A stretch of DNA of 64,000 nucleotides from Polynucleobacter meluiroseus (GCA_945881875.1 CAMCVH010000004.1:1-64000), one strand, 5' to 3'; positions 11,065 through 21,964 are shown, numbered from the stretch's first letter. Numbers and translations are program-made. The notes: generated from the letters alone by a model not told the origin.

Positions 11065-13044
11065 TTATACGCATTGACGAACTGTTTTAGCCACAGCTTC
11101 AGCCGTCAAGCCAAAGTGCTTATAAAGCACTCCTGCTGGAGCAGATTCGCCAAATGTATCAACACCGTGAACTGCAGAGCAAGCGTATTTCCACCAGTAA
11201 TCTGTAACGCCTGCTTCAATAGCAATACGTGGCAAATCTGCTGGCAAAACTGAATCTTTGTAAGCTTTGCTTTGCTTATCAAAAACACTTGTTGAAGGCA
11301 TTGAAACAATTCTTACTGCAATACCTTCTTTTTTAAGTAACTCGGCAGTATCTAATGCAATCGCGACTTCAGAGCCAGTGGCTATCAATACAGCTTGTGC
11401 GTTTTTATCGTCACGCATCACATAGCCACCTTTGTAAATGGCTTGCGTTTGCTTAGCATCGCGTTTTACAAACGGGCAATTTTGACGGCTGAAAATAAGA
11501 CTAGATGGGCCGTTGTGGCGCTTCACAGCTGCAGCCCATGCAACAGCACTTTCAGTGGTATCGCACGGACGCCATACATCCATATTGGGGATTAAACGCA
11601 AACTAGCCACATGCTCCACTGACTGATGAGTGGGACCATCTTCACCCAAACCAATCGAATCATGAGTAAATACAAAGATGCTACGTATCTTCATCAAGGC
11701 AGCCATGCGCAATGCATTTCGACTGTAGTCTGAGAAAGTTAAAAATGTTGCGCCAAACGGGATGTAACCACCGTGCAAAGCAATACCGTTCATGATGGCA
11801 CTCATACCAAACTCACGCACACCATAGTTGATGTGATTACCCCATTGATCAGCACGCACCGCTTTGCATGTTGACCAATTGGTTAAGTTAGATCCCGTTA
11901 AGTCTGCTGAACCACCCATGAACTCTGGTAATAAAGATGCCAAAGCTTCAATCGCATTCTGACTCGCTTTACGAGTTGCAATGGTTTCAGCTTTTGTGGA
12001 ACAGTTAGAAAGATAAGCTTCTACTGTTTTATCAAAGTTACCAGGCAACTCACCAAGCATGCGACGCTCAAATTCTTTTGCTTCTTGAGGATATTTTGAA
12101 CGGTATGCCGCAAATAGCGTGTTCCATTGAGCCTCTGTTGTCGCACCCTGTTGCTTGGCATCCCAGGCATCATAAACATCTTGAGGAATCTCAAATGGTG
12201 GATGATTCCAGCCGATCGCAGCGCGCGTTGCTGCGATCTCTACTGCACCCAAAGGTGCGCCGTGTACTTTATCTGTTCCAGCTAAATTCGGTGAGCCCTG
12301 ACCAATTGATGTCTTACAACAAATAAATGTTGGTTTATCACTTTTCTTAGCTTTAGCGATTGCGGCAGCTACTGCATTTGCGTCATGACCATTTATATCA
12401 CGAATCACATTCCATCCATAAGCTTCGAATCTCTTGGGAGTGTCTTCTGCAAACCAGTTAATGACCTTGCCATCAATCGAGATACCGTTGTCATCCCACA
12501 AAGCAATTAACTTATTTAACTTCAAGGTACCCGCTAAGGAACAAGCTTCATGACTGATACCTTCCATCAAGCAACCATCTCCTAGGAACACATAGGTGTG
12601 ATGATCAACAATATCTAAACCTGGCTTATTGAATTCTTGAGCTAATAATTTTTCCGCCAAAGCCATGCCCACTGCATTAGTAATACCTTGACCCAAAGGA
12701 CCTGTCGTTGTCTCAACACCTGGCGTAATACCGTATTCAGGATGGCCTGCTGTTTTGCTATGCAACTGACGGAAGTTCTTCAACTCTTGCATCGGCAAGT
12801 CGTAGCCAGTCAAATGTAATAGTGCGTAAAGCAACATAGAGCCGTGACCATTTGATAGAACGAAACGATCGCGGTTCATCCAGTGTGGATTTTTAGGATT
12901 GTGTTGAAGATGTTCGCCCCAAAGACCTACCGCAATGTCAGCCATACCCATGGGCATACCAGGGTGGCCAGAGTTAGCTTGTTGAACTGCATCCATTGCT
13001 AAAGCGCGGATTGCGTTAGCCATATTGGTTTGCTTAGAAGACAT
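11065..13044 (-). CDS. tkt: Transketolase
   Basis: Thiamine-diphosphate enzyme that moves two-carbon units between sugar phosphates in the pentose phosphate pathway. At 659 residues it is full length, with the transketolase signature near the N-terminus ([18 protein letters not shown]), the ThDP motif [13 protein letters not shown]...[10 protein letters not shown], and the pyrimidine-binding domain signature ([19 protein letters not shown]). Upstream of gap and probably cotranscribed with it. Confidence 0.98.
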   Translation of the reverse strand: MSSKQTNMANAIRALAMDAVQQANSGHPGMPMGMADIAVGLWGEHLQHNPKNPHWMNRDRFVLSNGHGSMLLYALLHLTGYDLPMQELKNFRQLHSKTAGHPEYGITPGVETTTGPLGQGITNAVGMALAEKLLAQEFNKPGLDIVDHHTYVFLGDGCLMEGISHEACSLAGTLKLNKLIALWDDNGISIDGKVINWFAEDTPKRFEAYGWNVIRDINGHDANAVAAAIAKAKKSDKPTFICCKTSIGQGSPNLAGTDKVHGAPLGAVEIAATRAAIGWNHPPFEIPQDVYDAWDAKQQGATTEAQWNTLFAAYRSKYPQEAKEFERRMLGELPGNFDKTVEAYLSNCSTKAETIATRKASQNAIEALASLLPEFMGGSADLTGSNLTNWSTCKAVRADQWGNHINYGVREFGMSAIMNGIALHGGYIPFGATFLTFSDYSRNALRMAALMKIRSIFVFTHDSIGLGEDGPTHQSVEHVASLRLIPNMDVWRPCDTTESAVAWAAAVKRHNGPSSLIFSRQNCPFVKRDAKQTQAIYKGGYVMRDDKNAQAVLIATGSEVAIALDTAELLKKEGIAVRIVSMPSTSVFDKQSKAYKDSVLPADLPRIAIEAGVTDYWWKYACSAVHGVDTFGESAPAGVLYKHFGLTAEAVAKTVRQCV

Positions 13045-13163
13045 TATTTTCCCTGCGGCGTGAGTTCGAGTCAGAACCTATTTCACTGAAAAACAGCATA
13101 AAAGGCCGAATCCTTTAAAGAATGACATTTTATCATTGCAGCCGAATACCTTATGATTGTTTC

Positions 13164-13916
13164 ATGTCACATTTTTATCTACCAGGCCCATGGCCTCAGC
13201 AAGGCGTTGATATCAAGGATGAAGTCATCCTTGATATTAAGCTTGCCCACCATTTAAGAGTTCGCAGAATTCAGGTCGGTGAAAGCTTTAAGGTCTTTGA
13301 TGGGCAGGGGTTAAGTGCTATTGCAGTATTGACTGCTATGGATAAGAAGTCTGCAGCAGTGCGCTTGTCTGAAATCCAAAAAAATCTTCGCTCTGAAACG
13401 AAAACACCGATCACTCTTGCTCAAGGCATGGCCAGTAGCGACAAAATGGACTGGTTGATTGAGAAATCGGTAGAATTAGGTATCTCTCAAGTCATTCCTC
13501 TTCACACAGAACGATCTGTAGTTCGCTTAGATGGCGAAAGAGCCTCTAAGAAAACTGCTCATTGGCATGGCATTTTAGTGGCAGGCTCCGAGCAATCAGG
13601 TAGAACAGTCATACCGACTCTTGGCCCCATCCAAAATTTACCTTTGTGGTTATCCAGTCTTAATCCTCAAGAGCAAAGTTTGCGCTTGATGCTCTCACCG
13701 AGAGCTGATGCCAGCTTATTGAGTGTTCTTAAGCGTTGCACCCCTCAGGCTCTCACCCTTCTGATAGGCCCGGAGGGCGGTTTAAGTGAATCTGAGGAAG
13801 AGCAAGCTAAGCGTGCAGGCTTTGTTCCTGTCTCGATGGGCTATCGAATTTTAAGAACGGAAACCGCCGGCATAGTTGCACTGTCGACGATTCATACTGT
13901 TTGGAATCAGTTTTAA
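13164..13916 (+). CDS. rsmE: 16S rRNA (uracil-1498-N3) methyltransferase
   Basis: Methylates U1498 of 16S rRNA using SAM. From the ATG at 13164 it has 250 residues, the normal family length; an in-frame ATG at 13122 would add 14 unusual residues. It has the N-terminal PUA-like part (HHLRVRRIQVGESFKVFDGQG) and the SPOUT knot with the family motifs EKSVELGISQVIPLHTERS, LLIGPEGGLSESEEEQA and GYRILRTETA. Divergent from tkt; followed by a strong hairpin terminator. Confidence 0.96.
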   Translation: MSHFYLPGPWPQQGVDIKDEVILDIKLAHHLRVRRIQVGESFKVFDGQGLSAIAVLTAMDKKSAAVRLSEIQKNLRSETKTPITLAQGMASSDKMDWLIEKSVELGISQVIPLHTERSVVRLDGERASKKTAHWHGILVAGSEQSGRTVIPTLGPIQNLPLWLSSLNPQEQSLRLMLSPRADASLLSVLKRCTPQALTLLIGPEGGLSESEEEQAKRAGFVPVSMGYRILRTETAGIVALSTIHTVWNQF

Positions 13917-13943
13917 AAAAGCTTTTTGAGTAATATAAAAAAA

Positions 13944-13970
13944 CCGCTCTGTATTGAGAGCGGTTTTTTT
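13944..13970. terminator. Bidirectional intrinsic terminator between rsmE and the barstar-like gene
   Basis: Arms CCGCTCT (13944-13950) and AGAGCGG (13957-13963) with a 6-nt loop, flanked by A-run on the left and T-run on the right, so it can stop transcription from both rsmE (plus) and the barstar-like gene (minus). Confidence 0.9.
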
Positions 13971-13996
13971 ATATTTTAAATTTTCTAAACGTATTT

Positions 13997-14539
13997 TTAG
14001 GCGAATGAATAAAAAATACGGCAGGATACGCGACGATCAGCCCAGAATTCAACAGCATCACGGAACACATCTAACAAAGTTTCACGAGCTTCTTTGTCAA
14101 ATTTGTGTGTACAAGGCAAACCCTCTAAAACAATCACAAAACCAGGTTGCGGACCAGAACGATCAACTAAGGTTGTTAAAGAATTCAGTAAATTATCAAA
14201 GTTCTTTGCTTGCGGTCTCGGAAAATGCAAACCATTAGCAATAGCCTCTAAAACTTCAGACTTGGTAATTGCATGAGAACAACTAGCGTAAATGAAATGT
14301 TGGCCTAATTCTCCAGCAGCTTCCATTAAATCTTCAGTACGGAAAGCTCTAATGGACTGAACAATATTTGTGCGTACAGCGCGTAATGCAGCAGTAGGGC
14401 CAGCTTCACGGGCTGCTAAAGCAGCTCTCCAAGTTGAAGTTGGCTTAGGTCTAGAGCCTGTTGTTAGCGCTGAAGATGACGCAGAAGCTCCTAGAACGGA
14501 TTGGCCATAGAGGTTGTTTTCAGCAATATTCGTCATCAT
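13997..14539 (-). CDS. Barstar-family protein (ribonuclease-inhibitor-like)
   Basis: The C-terminal ~90 residues resemble barstar: a KNFDNLLNSLTTLV helix region, GFVIVLEGLP strand and a DVFRDAVEFWADR helix followed by CRIFYSFA. Barstar inhibits the ribonuclease barnase; many proteobacterial relatives have no known partner. The N-terminal ~80 residues are polar and low-complexity (ASASSSALTTGSRPKPTST) followed by a helical stretch. I use the tandem ATG near 14539; a TTG at 14587 would add 16 residues. No barnase-like gene is visible nearby. Gene ends at the bidirectional terminator. The fold is fairly clear, the biological role is not. Confidence 0.8.
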   Translation of the reverse strand: MMTNIAENNLYGQSVLGASASSSALTTGSRPKPTSTWRAALAAREAGPTAALRAVRTNIVQSIRAFRTEDLMEAAGELGQHFIYASCSHAITKSEVLEAIANGLHFPRPQAKNFDNLLNSLTTLVDRSGPQPGFVIVLEGLPCTHKFDKEARETLLDVFRDAVEFWADRRVSCRIFYSFA

Positions 14540-14652
14540 GATGAGGGGTAGGGTACCCTTTTTGAGCCCCAAAAACAAGTGACGCAATGGCTTATTTTAG
14601 GTAAGTCATTGTTTTATAAATAAATTTAAATATGTGAGCGCACGCTCACTAC

Positions 14653-16986
14653 TCAGATTTTAAGCCTATTATGCTGAGCGGCCTCCACCACAGCTAAGGT
14701 TGTCATATTCACAATACGTCTTGAAGTGGCTGAAGGCGTCAAAATGTGAACTGGCTTAGCAGCACCCAATAGTATTGGCCCAATGGCAACACCGTTACCA
14801 GCAGCTACCTTTAATAGGTTATATGAAATATTGGCGGCATCGATATTTGGCAAGACCAAAAGATTGGCATCTCCTACTAAAGTCGATTCCGGCATGACGG
14901 TTTTACGTAACTCAGCATCTAAAGCGCAATCGCCATGCATTTCACCATCCACTTGAAGTTCTGGAGCTTTTTCTTTCAAAATAGACAGAGTGGCACGCAT
15001 TTTTTGTGCGGAGTCTGCCTGGCTTGAGCCAAAGTTCGAGTGGGATAACAAAGCTACTTTTGGATTAATGCCTAAAGAACGCAACTCTTGTGCGGCCAAA
15101 ATTGTTAATTCGGCTAATTCTTCAGCAGTTGGATCAATATTGATGTGTGTATCAACTAAAAATAATTGACGACCTGGCAAAACAAGACCATTCATCGCAC
15201 CATAAATCTTGGCACCCTGCTTATGACCAATCACTTGATCAATGTAATGAAGATGAGCACCTGTCTGACCAATCGTGCCACAGATCAAACCATCTGCTTG
15301 CCCTTTATGAACCATCAAAGCACCAATCAAAGTGTTACGACGGCGAACCTCTAAACGAGCATAAGATTCGGTCACGCCAGCACGCTCAGTGAGGCGGTGA
15401 TAGGTTTGCCAATAATCTCGGAATCGATTATCTTGCTCTGGATTACAAATCTCAATATCAACACCTTGCACCATACGTAAACCAAATCGTTCAATACGGC
15501 GAGCAATCACGGATGGACGACCAATTAAAATTGGGTTGGCAATTTTTTCATCAATTAGCACTTGAACAGCACGCAATACTCTCTCATCCTCACCTTCAGA
15601 GAACACAATGCGCTTCTTAGACATAGGTACTTTTTTAGCCTCTGAAAACAAAGGCTTCATCAAAGTACCTGAGTGATAAACAAATTGCTGCAACTGATCT
15701 TTGTAAGCTGCAAAATCTTTTATTGGACGGGTTGCTACACCTGACTCCATGGCCGCTTTTGCTACGGCTGGTGCAATGATCGTGATCAAACGTGGGTCAA
15801 ATGGCTTTGGAATTAAGTACTCAGGGCCAAAGGAAAGATTGCTGGCGCCGTAAGCAGAAGTCACAACATCACTTTGCTCAACCTGCGCTAGTTCTGCCAC
15901 GGCAGTCACTGCGGCAATTTCCATTTCGCGCGTGATGGTTGTGGCACCCACATCCAGTGCACCACGGAAAATAAATGGGAAGCAAAGAACGTTATTCACT
16001 TGGTTTGGATAATCAGTACGGCCTGTTGCAATGATAGCGTCATCGCGCACAGCCTTAACCTCTTCTGGAAGAATCTCAGGCGTTGGATTAGCCAAAGCAA
16101 AAACTAAAGGCTTAGCAGTCATCTTTGCAACCATTTCAGGCTTTAAAACACCACCAGCAGATAATCCCAAGAATACGTCAGCACCCTCGATGACTTCAGC
16201 TAAAGTGCGCTGCTTAGTATCTTTAGCAAACGGATCCTTATCTGGATCCATGAGTTCCTTGCGACCTTTGTAAACCACACCGGCTAAATCAGTAACCCAA
16301 ATATTTTCAATCGGCATTCCAAGATCAACCAAAAGATCTAAACAAGCTAATGCAGCAGCGCCAGCACCAGAAGTTACTAACTTAACTTTTTTGAGATCTT
16401 TACCAACTACTTTTAAGCCGTTCATGATGGCAGCGCCAACCACAATGGCTGTACCGTGCTGATCGTCATGGAAAACTGGAATGTTCATGCGCTCGCGCAA
16501 CTTGCGCTCAATGTAGAAACAATCTGGCGCTTTAATATCTTCTAAGTTAATACCACCAAAAGTTGGCTCCAATGAAGCAATGATTTCGATTAACTTATCT
16601 GGATCTTTTTCATTGATCTCAATATCAAATACATCAATACCAGCAAACTTTTTAAATAAAACGCCCTTACCTTCCATCACTGGCTTACTAGCCAATGGTC
16701 CAATATCTCCAAGACCTAATACTGCAGTGCCGTTAGTAACAACTCCAACTAGGTTGCCGCGAGATGTATAACGAAAAGCATTCGTAGGATCCTTCACAAT
16801 CTCTTCGCAAGCCGCTGCAACACCTGGGGAATAAGCAAGAGCCAAGTCTCGCTGATTCGTTAATTGCTTAGTTGCTGCAATCGCAATTTTTCCTGGGGTT
16901 GGAAACTCATGGTACTCAAGCGCTGCTTTACGAAAATCTGCTTTTTGTTGCTCACTTGAATTTTCAGGATTTTTATCTGTTGTCAT
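14653..16986 (-). CDS. maeB: NADP-dependent malic enzyme with C-terminal phosphotransacetylase-like domain
   Basis: Decarboxylates malate to pyruvate with NADP reduction. At 777 residues it has the two-part MaeB architecture: malic-enzyme domain ([41 protein letters not shown]) and a PTA-like domain from about residue 450 ([15 protein letters not shown] ... [10 protein letters not shown]). In characterised relatives the PTA-like domain is regulatory and binds acetyl-CoA rather than catalysing. The leader contains an inverted repeat at 17005-17024. Confidence 0.97.
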   Translation of the reverse strand: MTTDKNPENSSEQQKADFRKAALEYHEFPTPGKIAIAATKQLTNQRDLALAYSPGVAAACEEIVKDPTNAFRYTSRGNLVGVVTNGTAVLGLGDIGPLASKPVMEGKGVLFKKFAGIDVFDIEINEKDPDKLIEIIASLEPTFGGINLEDIKAPDCFYIERKLRERMNIPVFHDDQHGTAIVVGAAIMNGLKVVGKDLKKVKLVTSGAGAAALACLDLLVDLGMPIENIWVTDLAGVVYKGRKELMDPDKDPFAKDTKQRTLAEVIEGADVFLGLSAGGVLKPEMVAKMTAKPLVFALANPTPEILPEEVKAVRDDAIIATGRTDYPNQVNNVLCFPFIFRGALDVGATTITREMEIAAVTAVAELAQVEQSDVVTSAYGASNLSFGPEYLIPKPFDPRLITIIAPAVAKAAMESGVATRPIKDFAAYKDQLQQFVYHSGTLMKPLFSEAKKVPMSKKRIVFSEGEDERVLRAVQVLIDEKIANPILIGRPSVIARRIERFGLRMVQGVDIEICNPEQDNRFRDYWQTYHRLTERAGVTESYARLEVRRRNTLIGALMVHKGQADGLICGTIGQTGAHLHYIDQVIGHKQGAKIYGAMNGLVLPGRQLFLVDTHINIDPTAEELAELTILAAQELRSLGINPKVALLSHSNFGSSQADSAQKMRATLSILKEKAPELQVDGEMHGDCALDAELRKTVMPESTLVGDANLLVLPNIDAANISYNLLKVAAGNGVAIGPILLGAAKPVHILTPSATSRRIVNMTTLAVVEAAQHNRLKI

Positions 16987-17004
16987 TTTTTTATAATCTT
17001 TCAG

Positions 17005-17024
17005 TACTTACTCATAAGTAAGTA
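17005..17024. other. Inverted repeat in the maeB leader
   Basis: TACTTAC (17005-17011) and GTAAGTA (17018-17024) flank a 6-nt centre, 19-38 nt upstream of the maeB start. It could be an operator or a leader hairpin; nothing further supports either reading. Confidence 0.4.
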
Positions 17025-17151
17025 GATTGATGTTATTTGTCTCTAGTTATATTTTTATCAATTATTTACTAATTGTTAGATTCTATTCCTGTTCAGTTCC
17101 CTATTCTTATTTATTGATTGCTATCCCGACTCACTCGCAAGGATTTAACCC

Positions 17152-17157
17152 TACAAT
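17152..17157 (+). promoter_or_regulatory. Probable -10 element of thiL, very close to the start codon
   Basis: TACAAT ends 6 nt before the thiL ATG, so a transcript starting 6-7 nt downstream would begin at or next to the start codon (leaderless). The matching -35 is weak (GACTCA at about 17128-17133). The AAAGGT between could instead be a ribosome-binding site if transcription starts farther upstream. Confidence 0.4.
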
Positions 17158-17163
17158 AAAGGT

Positions 17164-18207
17164 ATGAACAAGCAAGGTCTTAACTTGAACACTCTTGGCG
17201 AATTTGACTTGATTGAGCGCTTTTTTAAGCGTTCCACCAATCATGTATATCCTCAGGTTCTTTTAGGTATTGGTGATGATTGCGCCCTGATGACATGCAA
17301 TTCAAAAGAACAAGCTGGTGATTTAGCTGTCAGTACAGATATGTTGATCGAAGGTCGACACTTTTTACCAGGTGCAGATCCTCGTTCTTTGGGTCATAAG
17401 TGCTTAGCTGTTAATTTATCTGATTTAGCTGCCATGGGCGCGGCTCCAGTTGCTTATACATTGGCAATTGCAATGCCAGAAGTTAATCCCAAATGGCTAG
17501 CTGAGTTTTCTGCAGGTTTGTTATCTCTGGCAGATGAGCATCACTGCCCACTCATTGGTGGGGACACAACCGCAGGTCCTTTGACCATCAGTATCACTAT
17601 CTTTGGACGAGTCGATGCTACAAAATCTCTCAAACGTTCAAATGCGAAGTTAGGTGACGATATTTGGATCTCTAACACCGTGGGTGATGCTCGCTTAGCC
17701 CTAGGTAGTATTCGACAAGAATGGTCTTTGAACTCCAAAGAGATCGCCTTGGTAGCGCCACGCATGCATACCCCTACGCCACGAGTAACTCTTGGACAAG
17801 CGCTTCTTGGTGTTGCTAATGCTGCAATTGATATTTCTGATGGTTTATTAGGAGATCTTTCCCACATTTTAAAAATGTCAGAAGTGGGTGCAGAAATTTA
17901 TATCGATCAAATACCCTGTTCAAGCACTCTGGCGAATCAGTCACTTGAAGTAAAGCGCTTATGTTCCCTGATGGGCGGGGATGACTATGAGCTATGCTTT
18001 ACAGCGCCATCCAGTCATCAAGAAAAGATTCAAAGCATCTCAAAGGATCTTGATTTGAGATTAACAAAGATAGGTAAGATTATTCCTACTCCGACTGAAG
18101 TTTCTTCCAATCTAATTACTTTGATAAAAGAAGATGGTCAGATAATGCCCACAGAATTAAGTAAGCAATATCTCCAATCATTTGACCATTTCAAAAGCTC
18201 TAATTAG
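17164..18207 (+). CDS. thiL: Thiamine-monophosphate kinase
   Basis: Phosphorylates thiamine monophosphate to thiamine diphosphate, the cofactor needed by the transketolase encoded nearby. The 347 residues carry PurM-like fold motifs: GIGDDCALM near residue 37, STDMLIEGRHF, GHKCLAVNLSDLAAMGA, GGDTTAGPLTIS and the C-terminal DISDGLLGDL and MGGDDYEL. Convergent with corA, with 2 nt between the two stops. No pgpA fusion; pgpA lies 2 kb away. Confidence 0.97.
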   Translation: MNKQGLNLNTLGEFDLIERFFKRSTNHVYPQVLLGIGDDCALMTCNSKEQAGDLAVSTDMLIEGRHFLPGADPRSLGHKCLAVNLSDLAAMGAAPVAYTLAIAMPEVNPKWLAEFSAGLLSLADEHHCPLIGGDTTAGPLTISITIFGRVDATKSLKRSNAKLGDDIWISNTVGDARLALGSIRQEWSLNSKEIALVAPRMHTPTPRVTLGQALLGVANAAIDISDGLLGDLSHILKMSEVGAEIYIDQIPCSSTLANQSLEVKRLCSLMGGDDYELCFTAPSSHQEKIQSISKDLDLRLTKIGKIIPTPTEVSSNLITLIKEDGQIMPTELSKQYLQSFDHFKSSN

Positions 18208-18209
18208 GC

Positions 18210-19175
18210 TTATCTCATCCAACCTTTTTTACGGAAATAGACTAAAGGTATCAAAGCTGAAATCAACATCATGCCAATGGCAAATGGATAACCCATCTCT
18301 GAACGAAGTTCTGGCATGTATGCAAAGTTCATACCCCAAATACTAGCCAAGAGTGTTGGCGGCATCAAGGCAACAGAAACAACCGAAAAGATCTTAATGA
18401 TCTTGTTCTGATTGATGTTGATGAAACCAACCGTGGCATCCATTAAGAAGTTGATCTTATCGAATAAGAAAGCTGTATGGTTCTCTAAAGAATCAATGTC
18501 TCGCAAAATCTGACGAGCCTCTTCTTGCTGTTCATCTGACAACAACTTACTGCGCATCAAAAAAGATAAGGCGCGGCGTGTATCCATCACATTACGACGG
18601 ATACGACCATTCAAGTCTTCTTCTTTTGCAATCGTCTCCAAAACACCCGCTGCATCGGTATCAGTTACATCGTGTGACAAGACACGCTTACCCGCTTCTT
18701 CAAGATTTTCATAAACCTCTTCCAAAGCATCAGCAGAGTATTCAGCATCTGTTGAATACAAATCTAATAAAACATCTTTAGCATTTCTAACTGATCCGGG
18801 GCGCAAGCGTGCGCGCAGTCTTACCAAGCGGAAAACTGGTAAATCTTGCTCATGAATCGAGAACAGAATGTTGTCAGTCAAAACAAAGGCCACACGCACG
18901 TTACGTGGGTTTTCATCATCGTCCAAAATGAAATCGGTACGAATGTGTAAATGACCATCTTCCGCCTCGAAATAACGAGCGGAAGCTTCCAAGTCACCTA
19001 AATCTTCAAGTTCAGGAAGAGAAACGCCAAAAGCCTCTTTAATCCACTGAAGCTCTTCTTCTTCAGGATCTACAACATCAATCCATATCGGGTTGTGGTG
19101 TTTGAGTAATTCTTGACGATCATCGACCTGTTCTTGCGCGAGGCGACCTTTTTGTAATACGAATAGATTGATCAT
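18210..19175 (-). CDS. corA: CorA-family magnesium/cobalt transporter
   Basis: Inner-membrane divalent cation channel. The 321-residue protein has the long acidic cytoplasmic domain (rich in Glu/Asp, residues 1-255), two C-terminal membrane helices and the signature GMN at 281-283 at the end of the first helix, followed by the MPEL loop. The C-terminal FRKKGWMR is typical. Divergent from pyrF across a 164-nt gap in which I see no clear regulatory element. Confidence 0.95.
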   Translation of the reverse strand: MINLFVLQKGRLAQEQVDDRQELLKHHNPIWIDVVDPEEEELQWIKEAFGVSLPELEDLGDLEASARYFEAEDGHLHIRTDFILDDDENPRNVRVAFVLTDNILFSIHEQDLPVFRLVRLRARLRPGSVRNAKDVLLDLYSTDAEYSADALEEVYENLEEAGKRVLSHDVTDTDAAGVLETIAKEEDLNGRIRRNVMDTRRALSFLMRSKLLSDEQQEEARQILRDIDSLENHTAFLFDKINFLMDATVGFININQNKIIKIFSVVSVALMPPTLLASIWGMNFAYMPELRSEMGYPFAIGMMLISALIPLVYFRKKGWMR

Positions 19176-19339
19176 GCCGGGGCTCCGATCTTATTTTTCA
19201 ACTATTTATGTTGAGGAGTTAGCCACAGGGGTTTGCGGAGTTTATCCTATAGCCTGCAAAAACTAAAGCTTCCTTTTCAATTCTCTTTTGATTTCCATGA
19301 GATATTAATGAGATTGCACGAAAAAATGATGAAATAGCC

Positions 19340-20188
19340 ATGAAAAATCGACCGCTTTTTACTGAACAATTAAACGCTGCATGGTCCTCACAAGATAGCA
19401 TGTTGTGCGTTGGCTTAGATCCTGATCCTAAGCAGTTCCCAGCCTCCTTGAGAGGTGAAGGTGGCGCCATATTGTCATTTTGCAGAGCTATTGTTGATGC
19501 TACAGCAGATGTGGCTTGTGCTTTTAAGCCGCAAATTGCTTATTTCGCATCTCAGGGTGCCGAAGATCAATTAGTTCAGTTAATTGACTATATTCATCGT
19601 CAGCATCCGCAAGTACCAGTAATTTTAGACTCTAAGCGCGGTGACATTGGTAGCACTGCCGTGCAATATGCCATTGAGGCGTTTGAGCGCTACCAAGCCG
19701 ACGCGGTAACAGTTAATCCATACATGGGCTTCGACTCCATTGAGCCCTATCTTCAATATGCTAACAAGGGTGTGATTGTGCTGTGCCGCACATCTAATCC
19801 AGGTGGCTCAGATCTTCAATTTTTAGAAGTCGGCGAGCAAAACTCCAATGCAAAAGAATTACTCTATGAAAGGGTTGCTCGTTTGTCTGCAAGTAAATGG
19901 AATAAAACAGGTCAACTAGGTTTAGTAGTTGGTGCAACTTTTCCAGATGAAATCGCCAAAGTTAGATCGATTGTTGGCGACATGCCTTTATTAATTCCTG
20001 GCATTGGTGCTCAAGGTGGCGATATACCTGCAACAGTTCAAGCAGGCACGATTAAAAATGCTCCTGGCACTGGGATGATCATTAATTCTTCTAGAGCTAT
20101 TTTGTACGCTAGCAAAGATAGTGACTTTGCTGATGCTGCTAGAAAAGTTGCTATTGCCACTCGCGATGCTCTTCGTGCAGCAAAGTAA
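19340..20188 (+). CDS. pyrF: Orotidine 5'-phosphate decarboxylase, long (type 2) form
   Basis: Last step of UMP synthesis: decarboxylation of OMP. At 282 residues it belongs to the longer subfamily found in beta-proteobacteria and actinobacteria. The catalytic loop [15 protein letters not shown] is intact, as are FKPQIAYF and the phosphate-binding GIGAQGG. The start is preceded by ATAGCC and no strong ribosome-binding site. Followed 28 nt later by pgpA and then pncC, probably one transcript. Confidence 0.97.
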   Translation: MKNRPLFTEQLNAAWSSQDSMLCVGLDPDPKQFPASLRGEGGAILSFCRAIVDATADVACAFKPQIAYFASQGAEDQLVQLIDYIHRQHPQVPVILDSKRGDIGSTAVQYAIEAFERYQADAVTVNPYMGFDSIEPYLQYANKGVIVLCRTSNPGGSDLQFLEVGEQNSNAKELLYERVARLSASKWNKTGQLGLVVGATFPDEIAKVRSIVGDMPLLIPGIGAQGGDIPATVQAGTIKNAPGTGMIINSSRAILYASKDSDFADAARKVAIATRDALRAAK

Positions 20189-20216
20189 TTCTAGACAATA
20201 GATAAAACTAACCTTA

Positions 20217-20762
20217 ATGAAAATAATTCCTCAAGCTGCTTGGATTTGGTCTAAACCAGAAAGAGCTCTAGCCTTTGGTTTTGGTTCTGGTTTATCGATC
20301 AAGGCACCCGGAACAATTGGTACCCTTTACGCCTGGGCTATTTATTTTGTACTTGATGCTTTTTTAGCAAGTCATACGATTGCCGCAGTGATCGCCATCA
20401 GTGCTGTCGGAGGTATCTGGATTTGTGGCAAGGTGGGTGAAGAATTAGGTATGCCCGATCATGGCGGTATTGTTTGGGATGAATTTGTTGCTTTTTGGTT
20501 AATTCTTTTCATCATCATGCCAACCAGTATCGGTGGCCAAATTGTTGCTTTTCTATTGTTTAGATTTTTTGATGCTGTTAAACCAGGCCCCATCAAATCC
20601 ATCGATCAATATTTTAAAAAATGGGAACCCACGGTCGAGCGCTTAGATCAACCAAGAAAAATACCTTCATGGTTAATAAGAGGATTTGGCGTCATGATTG
20701 ATGACCTAGCAGCTGCGCTAGCGACTCTTTTAATCATTGCTATCGGCTCTCGTATCTGGTGA
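20217..20762 (+). CDS. pgpA: Phosphatidylglycerophosphatase A
   Basis: Dephosphorylates phosphatidylglycerol phosphate in the inner membrane. 181 residues with the N-terminal motif GFGSGLSIKAPGTIGTLYAW, the acidic motif GIVWDEFVAFW and the C-terminal IDDLAAAL, all conserved in PgpA, plus three to four membrane segments. Its stop precedes the start of pncC by 10 nt. Confidence 0.95.
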   Translation: MKIIPQAAWIWSKPERALAFGFGSGLSIKAPGTIGTLYAWAIYFVLDAFLASHTIAAVIAISAVGGIWICGKVGEELGMPDHGGIVWDEFVAFWLILFIIMPTSIGGQIVAFLLFRFFDAVKPGPIKSIDQYFKKWEPTVERLDQPRKIPSWLIRGFGVMIDDLAAALATLLIIAIGSRIW

Positions 20763-20772
20763 TGAGACTTTA

Positions 20773-21267
20773 ATGATGAGCTATCTCATAAACACTTCAC
20801 TCATTGAAGAATTAGCTAAGATTCTTTTAAAGAATCAATGGCGTCTGACCACAGCAGAATCTTGCACAGGGGGCTTAGTGGCTGCCAGCTTAACCGCTTT
20901 AGCAGGCTCAAGTCTGTGGTTCGAGCGAGGTTATGTTACTTATAGCAATGATTCCAAATCCGAAGATATTGGTGTTGATGCACATTTGATTCAAGAACAT
21001 GGCGCCGTCAGTATTCAAGTTGCGAAAGCGATGGCAGTTGGCGCCAAACAATCTAGTAACTCCAATATCGCGTTATCGATCACAGGCATTGCAGGTCCAA
21101 CAGGCGGTACTAAAGAAAAACCAGTTGGCACAGTTTGCTTTGCGTGGATTTTAGATAATGATCAGGTGTTCTCAGAAACCAAGCTATTTACTGGTAATCG
21201 ATCAGAGATTAGAGATGCGGCAAGTGAATTTGCCCTTAGTCAATTAACTCGACTTTTAAGTAATTAA
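20773..21267 (+). CDS. pncC: Nicotinamide-nucleotide amidase (CinA C-terminal family)
   Basis: Deamidates NMN to nicotinate mononucleotide in NAD recycling. From the tandem ATG at 20773 it is 164 residues, the stand-alone CinA C-terminal domain. Motifs TAESCTGGLVAASLT, YVTYSNDSK and GIAGPTGGTKEKPVGTVCFA are intact. An earlier in-frame start at 20737 would overlap pgpA and adds non-conserved residues. Convergent with mtgA, 1 nt between stops. Confidence 0.94.
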   Translation: MMSYLINTSLIEELAKILLKNQWRLTTAESCTGGLVAASLTALAGSSLWFERGYVTYSNDSKSEDIGVDAHLIQEHGAVSIQVAKAMAVGAKQSSNSNIALSITGIAGPTGGTKEKPVGTVCFAWILDNDQVFSETKLFTGNRSEIRDAASEFALSQLTRLLSN

Positions 21268-21268
21268 C

Positions 21269-21964
21269 TTACTTGCTCATTCTTTCAAGAATGAAATCAA
21301 TCCTAGCTGGAAAATTAACCCTGGCTGTTGAGCAATACTTGACGTTGTCATAGCACTTAGGTGCTGGAAGAGCAGCTGCTAAGGAGGCGGCTTCCTCAAT
21401 AGATAACTGATGAGGTTTTAATGAAAAATAATGCTGAGCCGCTGCACTAATACCAAAAACACCTTCACCCCACTCCACATGATTGAGATAAATTTCAAAA
21501 ATACGTTCTTTAGATAAAGTTATTTCTAACATACCTGTAATTAAGAACTCTTGGGCTTTACGAATGTAATTTTTCTCACCGGATAAAAATAAATTCTTCG
21601 CTAATTGTTGGCTTATCGTAGATCCACCGCGTAGGTGCTTTGTATTCTTTTGATTACGATTCCAAGCATCTTTCATGGCTTGAAGCTCAAAACCACTATG
21701 ACGGTAAAAGTCACTATCTTCACTGATCGTAATGGCACGTTTAAGAGCAGGTGATATTTTCTTGAACTCGACCCACTCACGCTTAAGCTCACAATCATGG
21801 ATGTACGGAACACTCCAACCGCAAATACGATGGCGCTCTGCTAATTGAAAAGATGTGATCGTAGGGTTGACCCAACGCCAAGCTAATATTTGAACAAAGA
21901 AAAATAGCTGTAATGCCAGGATACTTAGAACTATGACTGATAAGAAATAACGTAGAAACTTCAT
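21269..21964 (-). CDS. mtgA: Monofunctional peptidoglycan glycosyltransferase
   Basis: Polymerises lipid II into glycan strands at the periplasmic face. The 231 residues contain one N-terminal membrane anchor (residues 5-28) and a GT51 domain with the catalytic Glu in SEDSDFYRHSGF, RGGSTISQQLAKNLFL and SKERIFEIYLNHVEWGEGVFG. No transpeptidase domain, as expected. Last gene of the fabG-rnb-tonB-like-aroE-mtgA run, 39 nt after aroE. Confidence 0.97.
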   Translation of the reverse strand: MKFLRYFLSVIVLSILALQLFFFVQILAWRWVNPTITSFQLAERHRICGWSVPYIHDCELKREWVEFKKISPALKRAITISEDSDFYRHSGFELQAMKDAWNRNQKNTKHLRGGSTISQQLAKNLFLSGEKNYIRKAQEFLITGMLEITLSKERIFEIYLNHVEWGEGVFGISAAAQHYFSLKPHQLSIEEAASLAAALPAPKCYDNVKYCSTARVNFPARIDFILERMSK

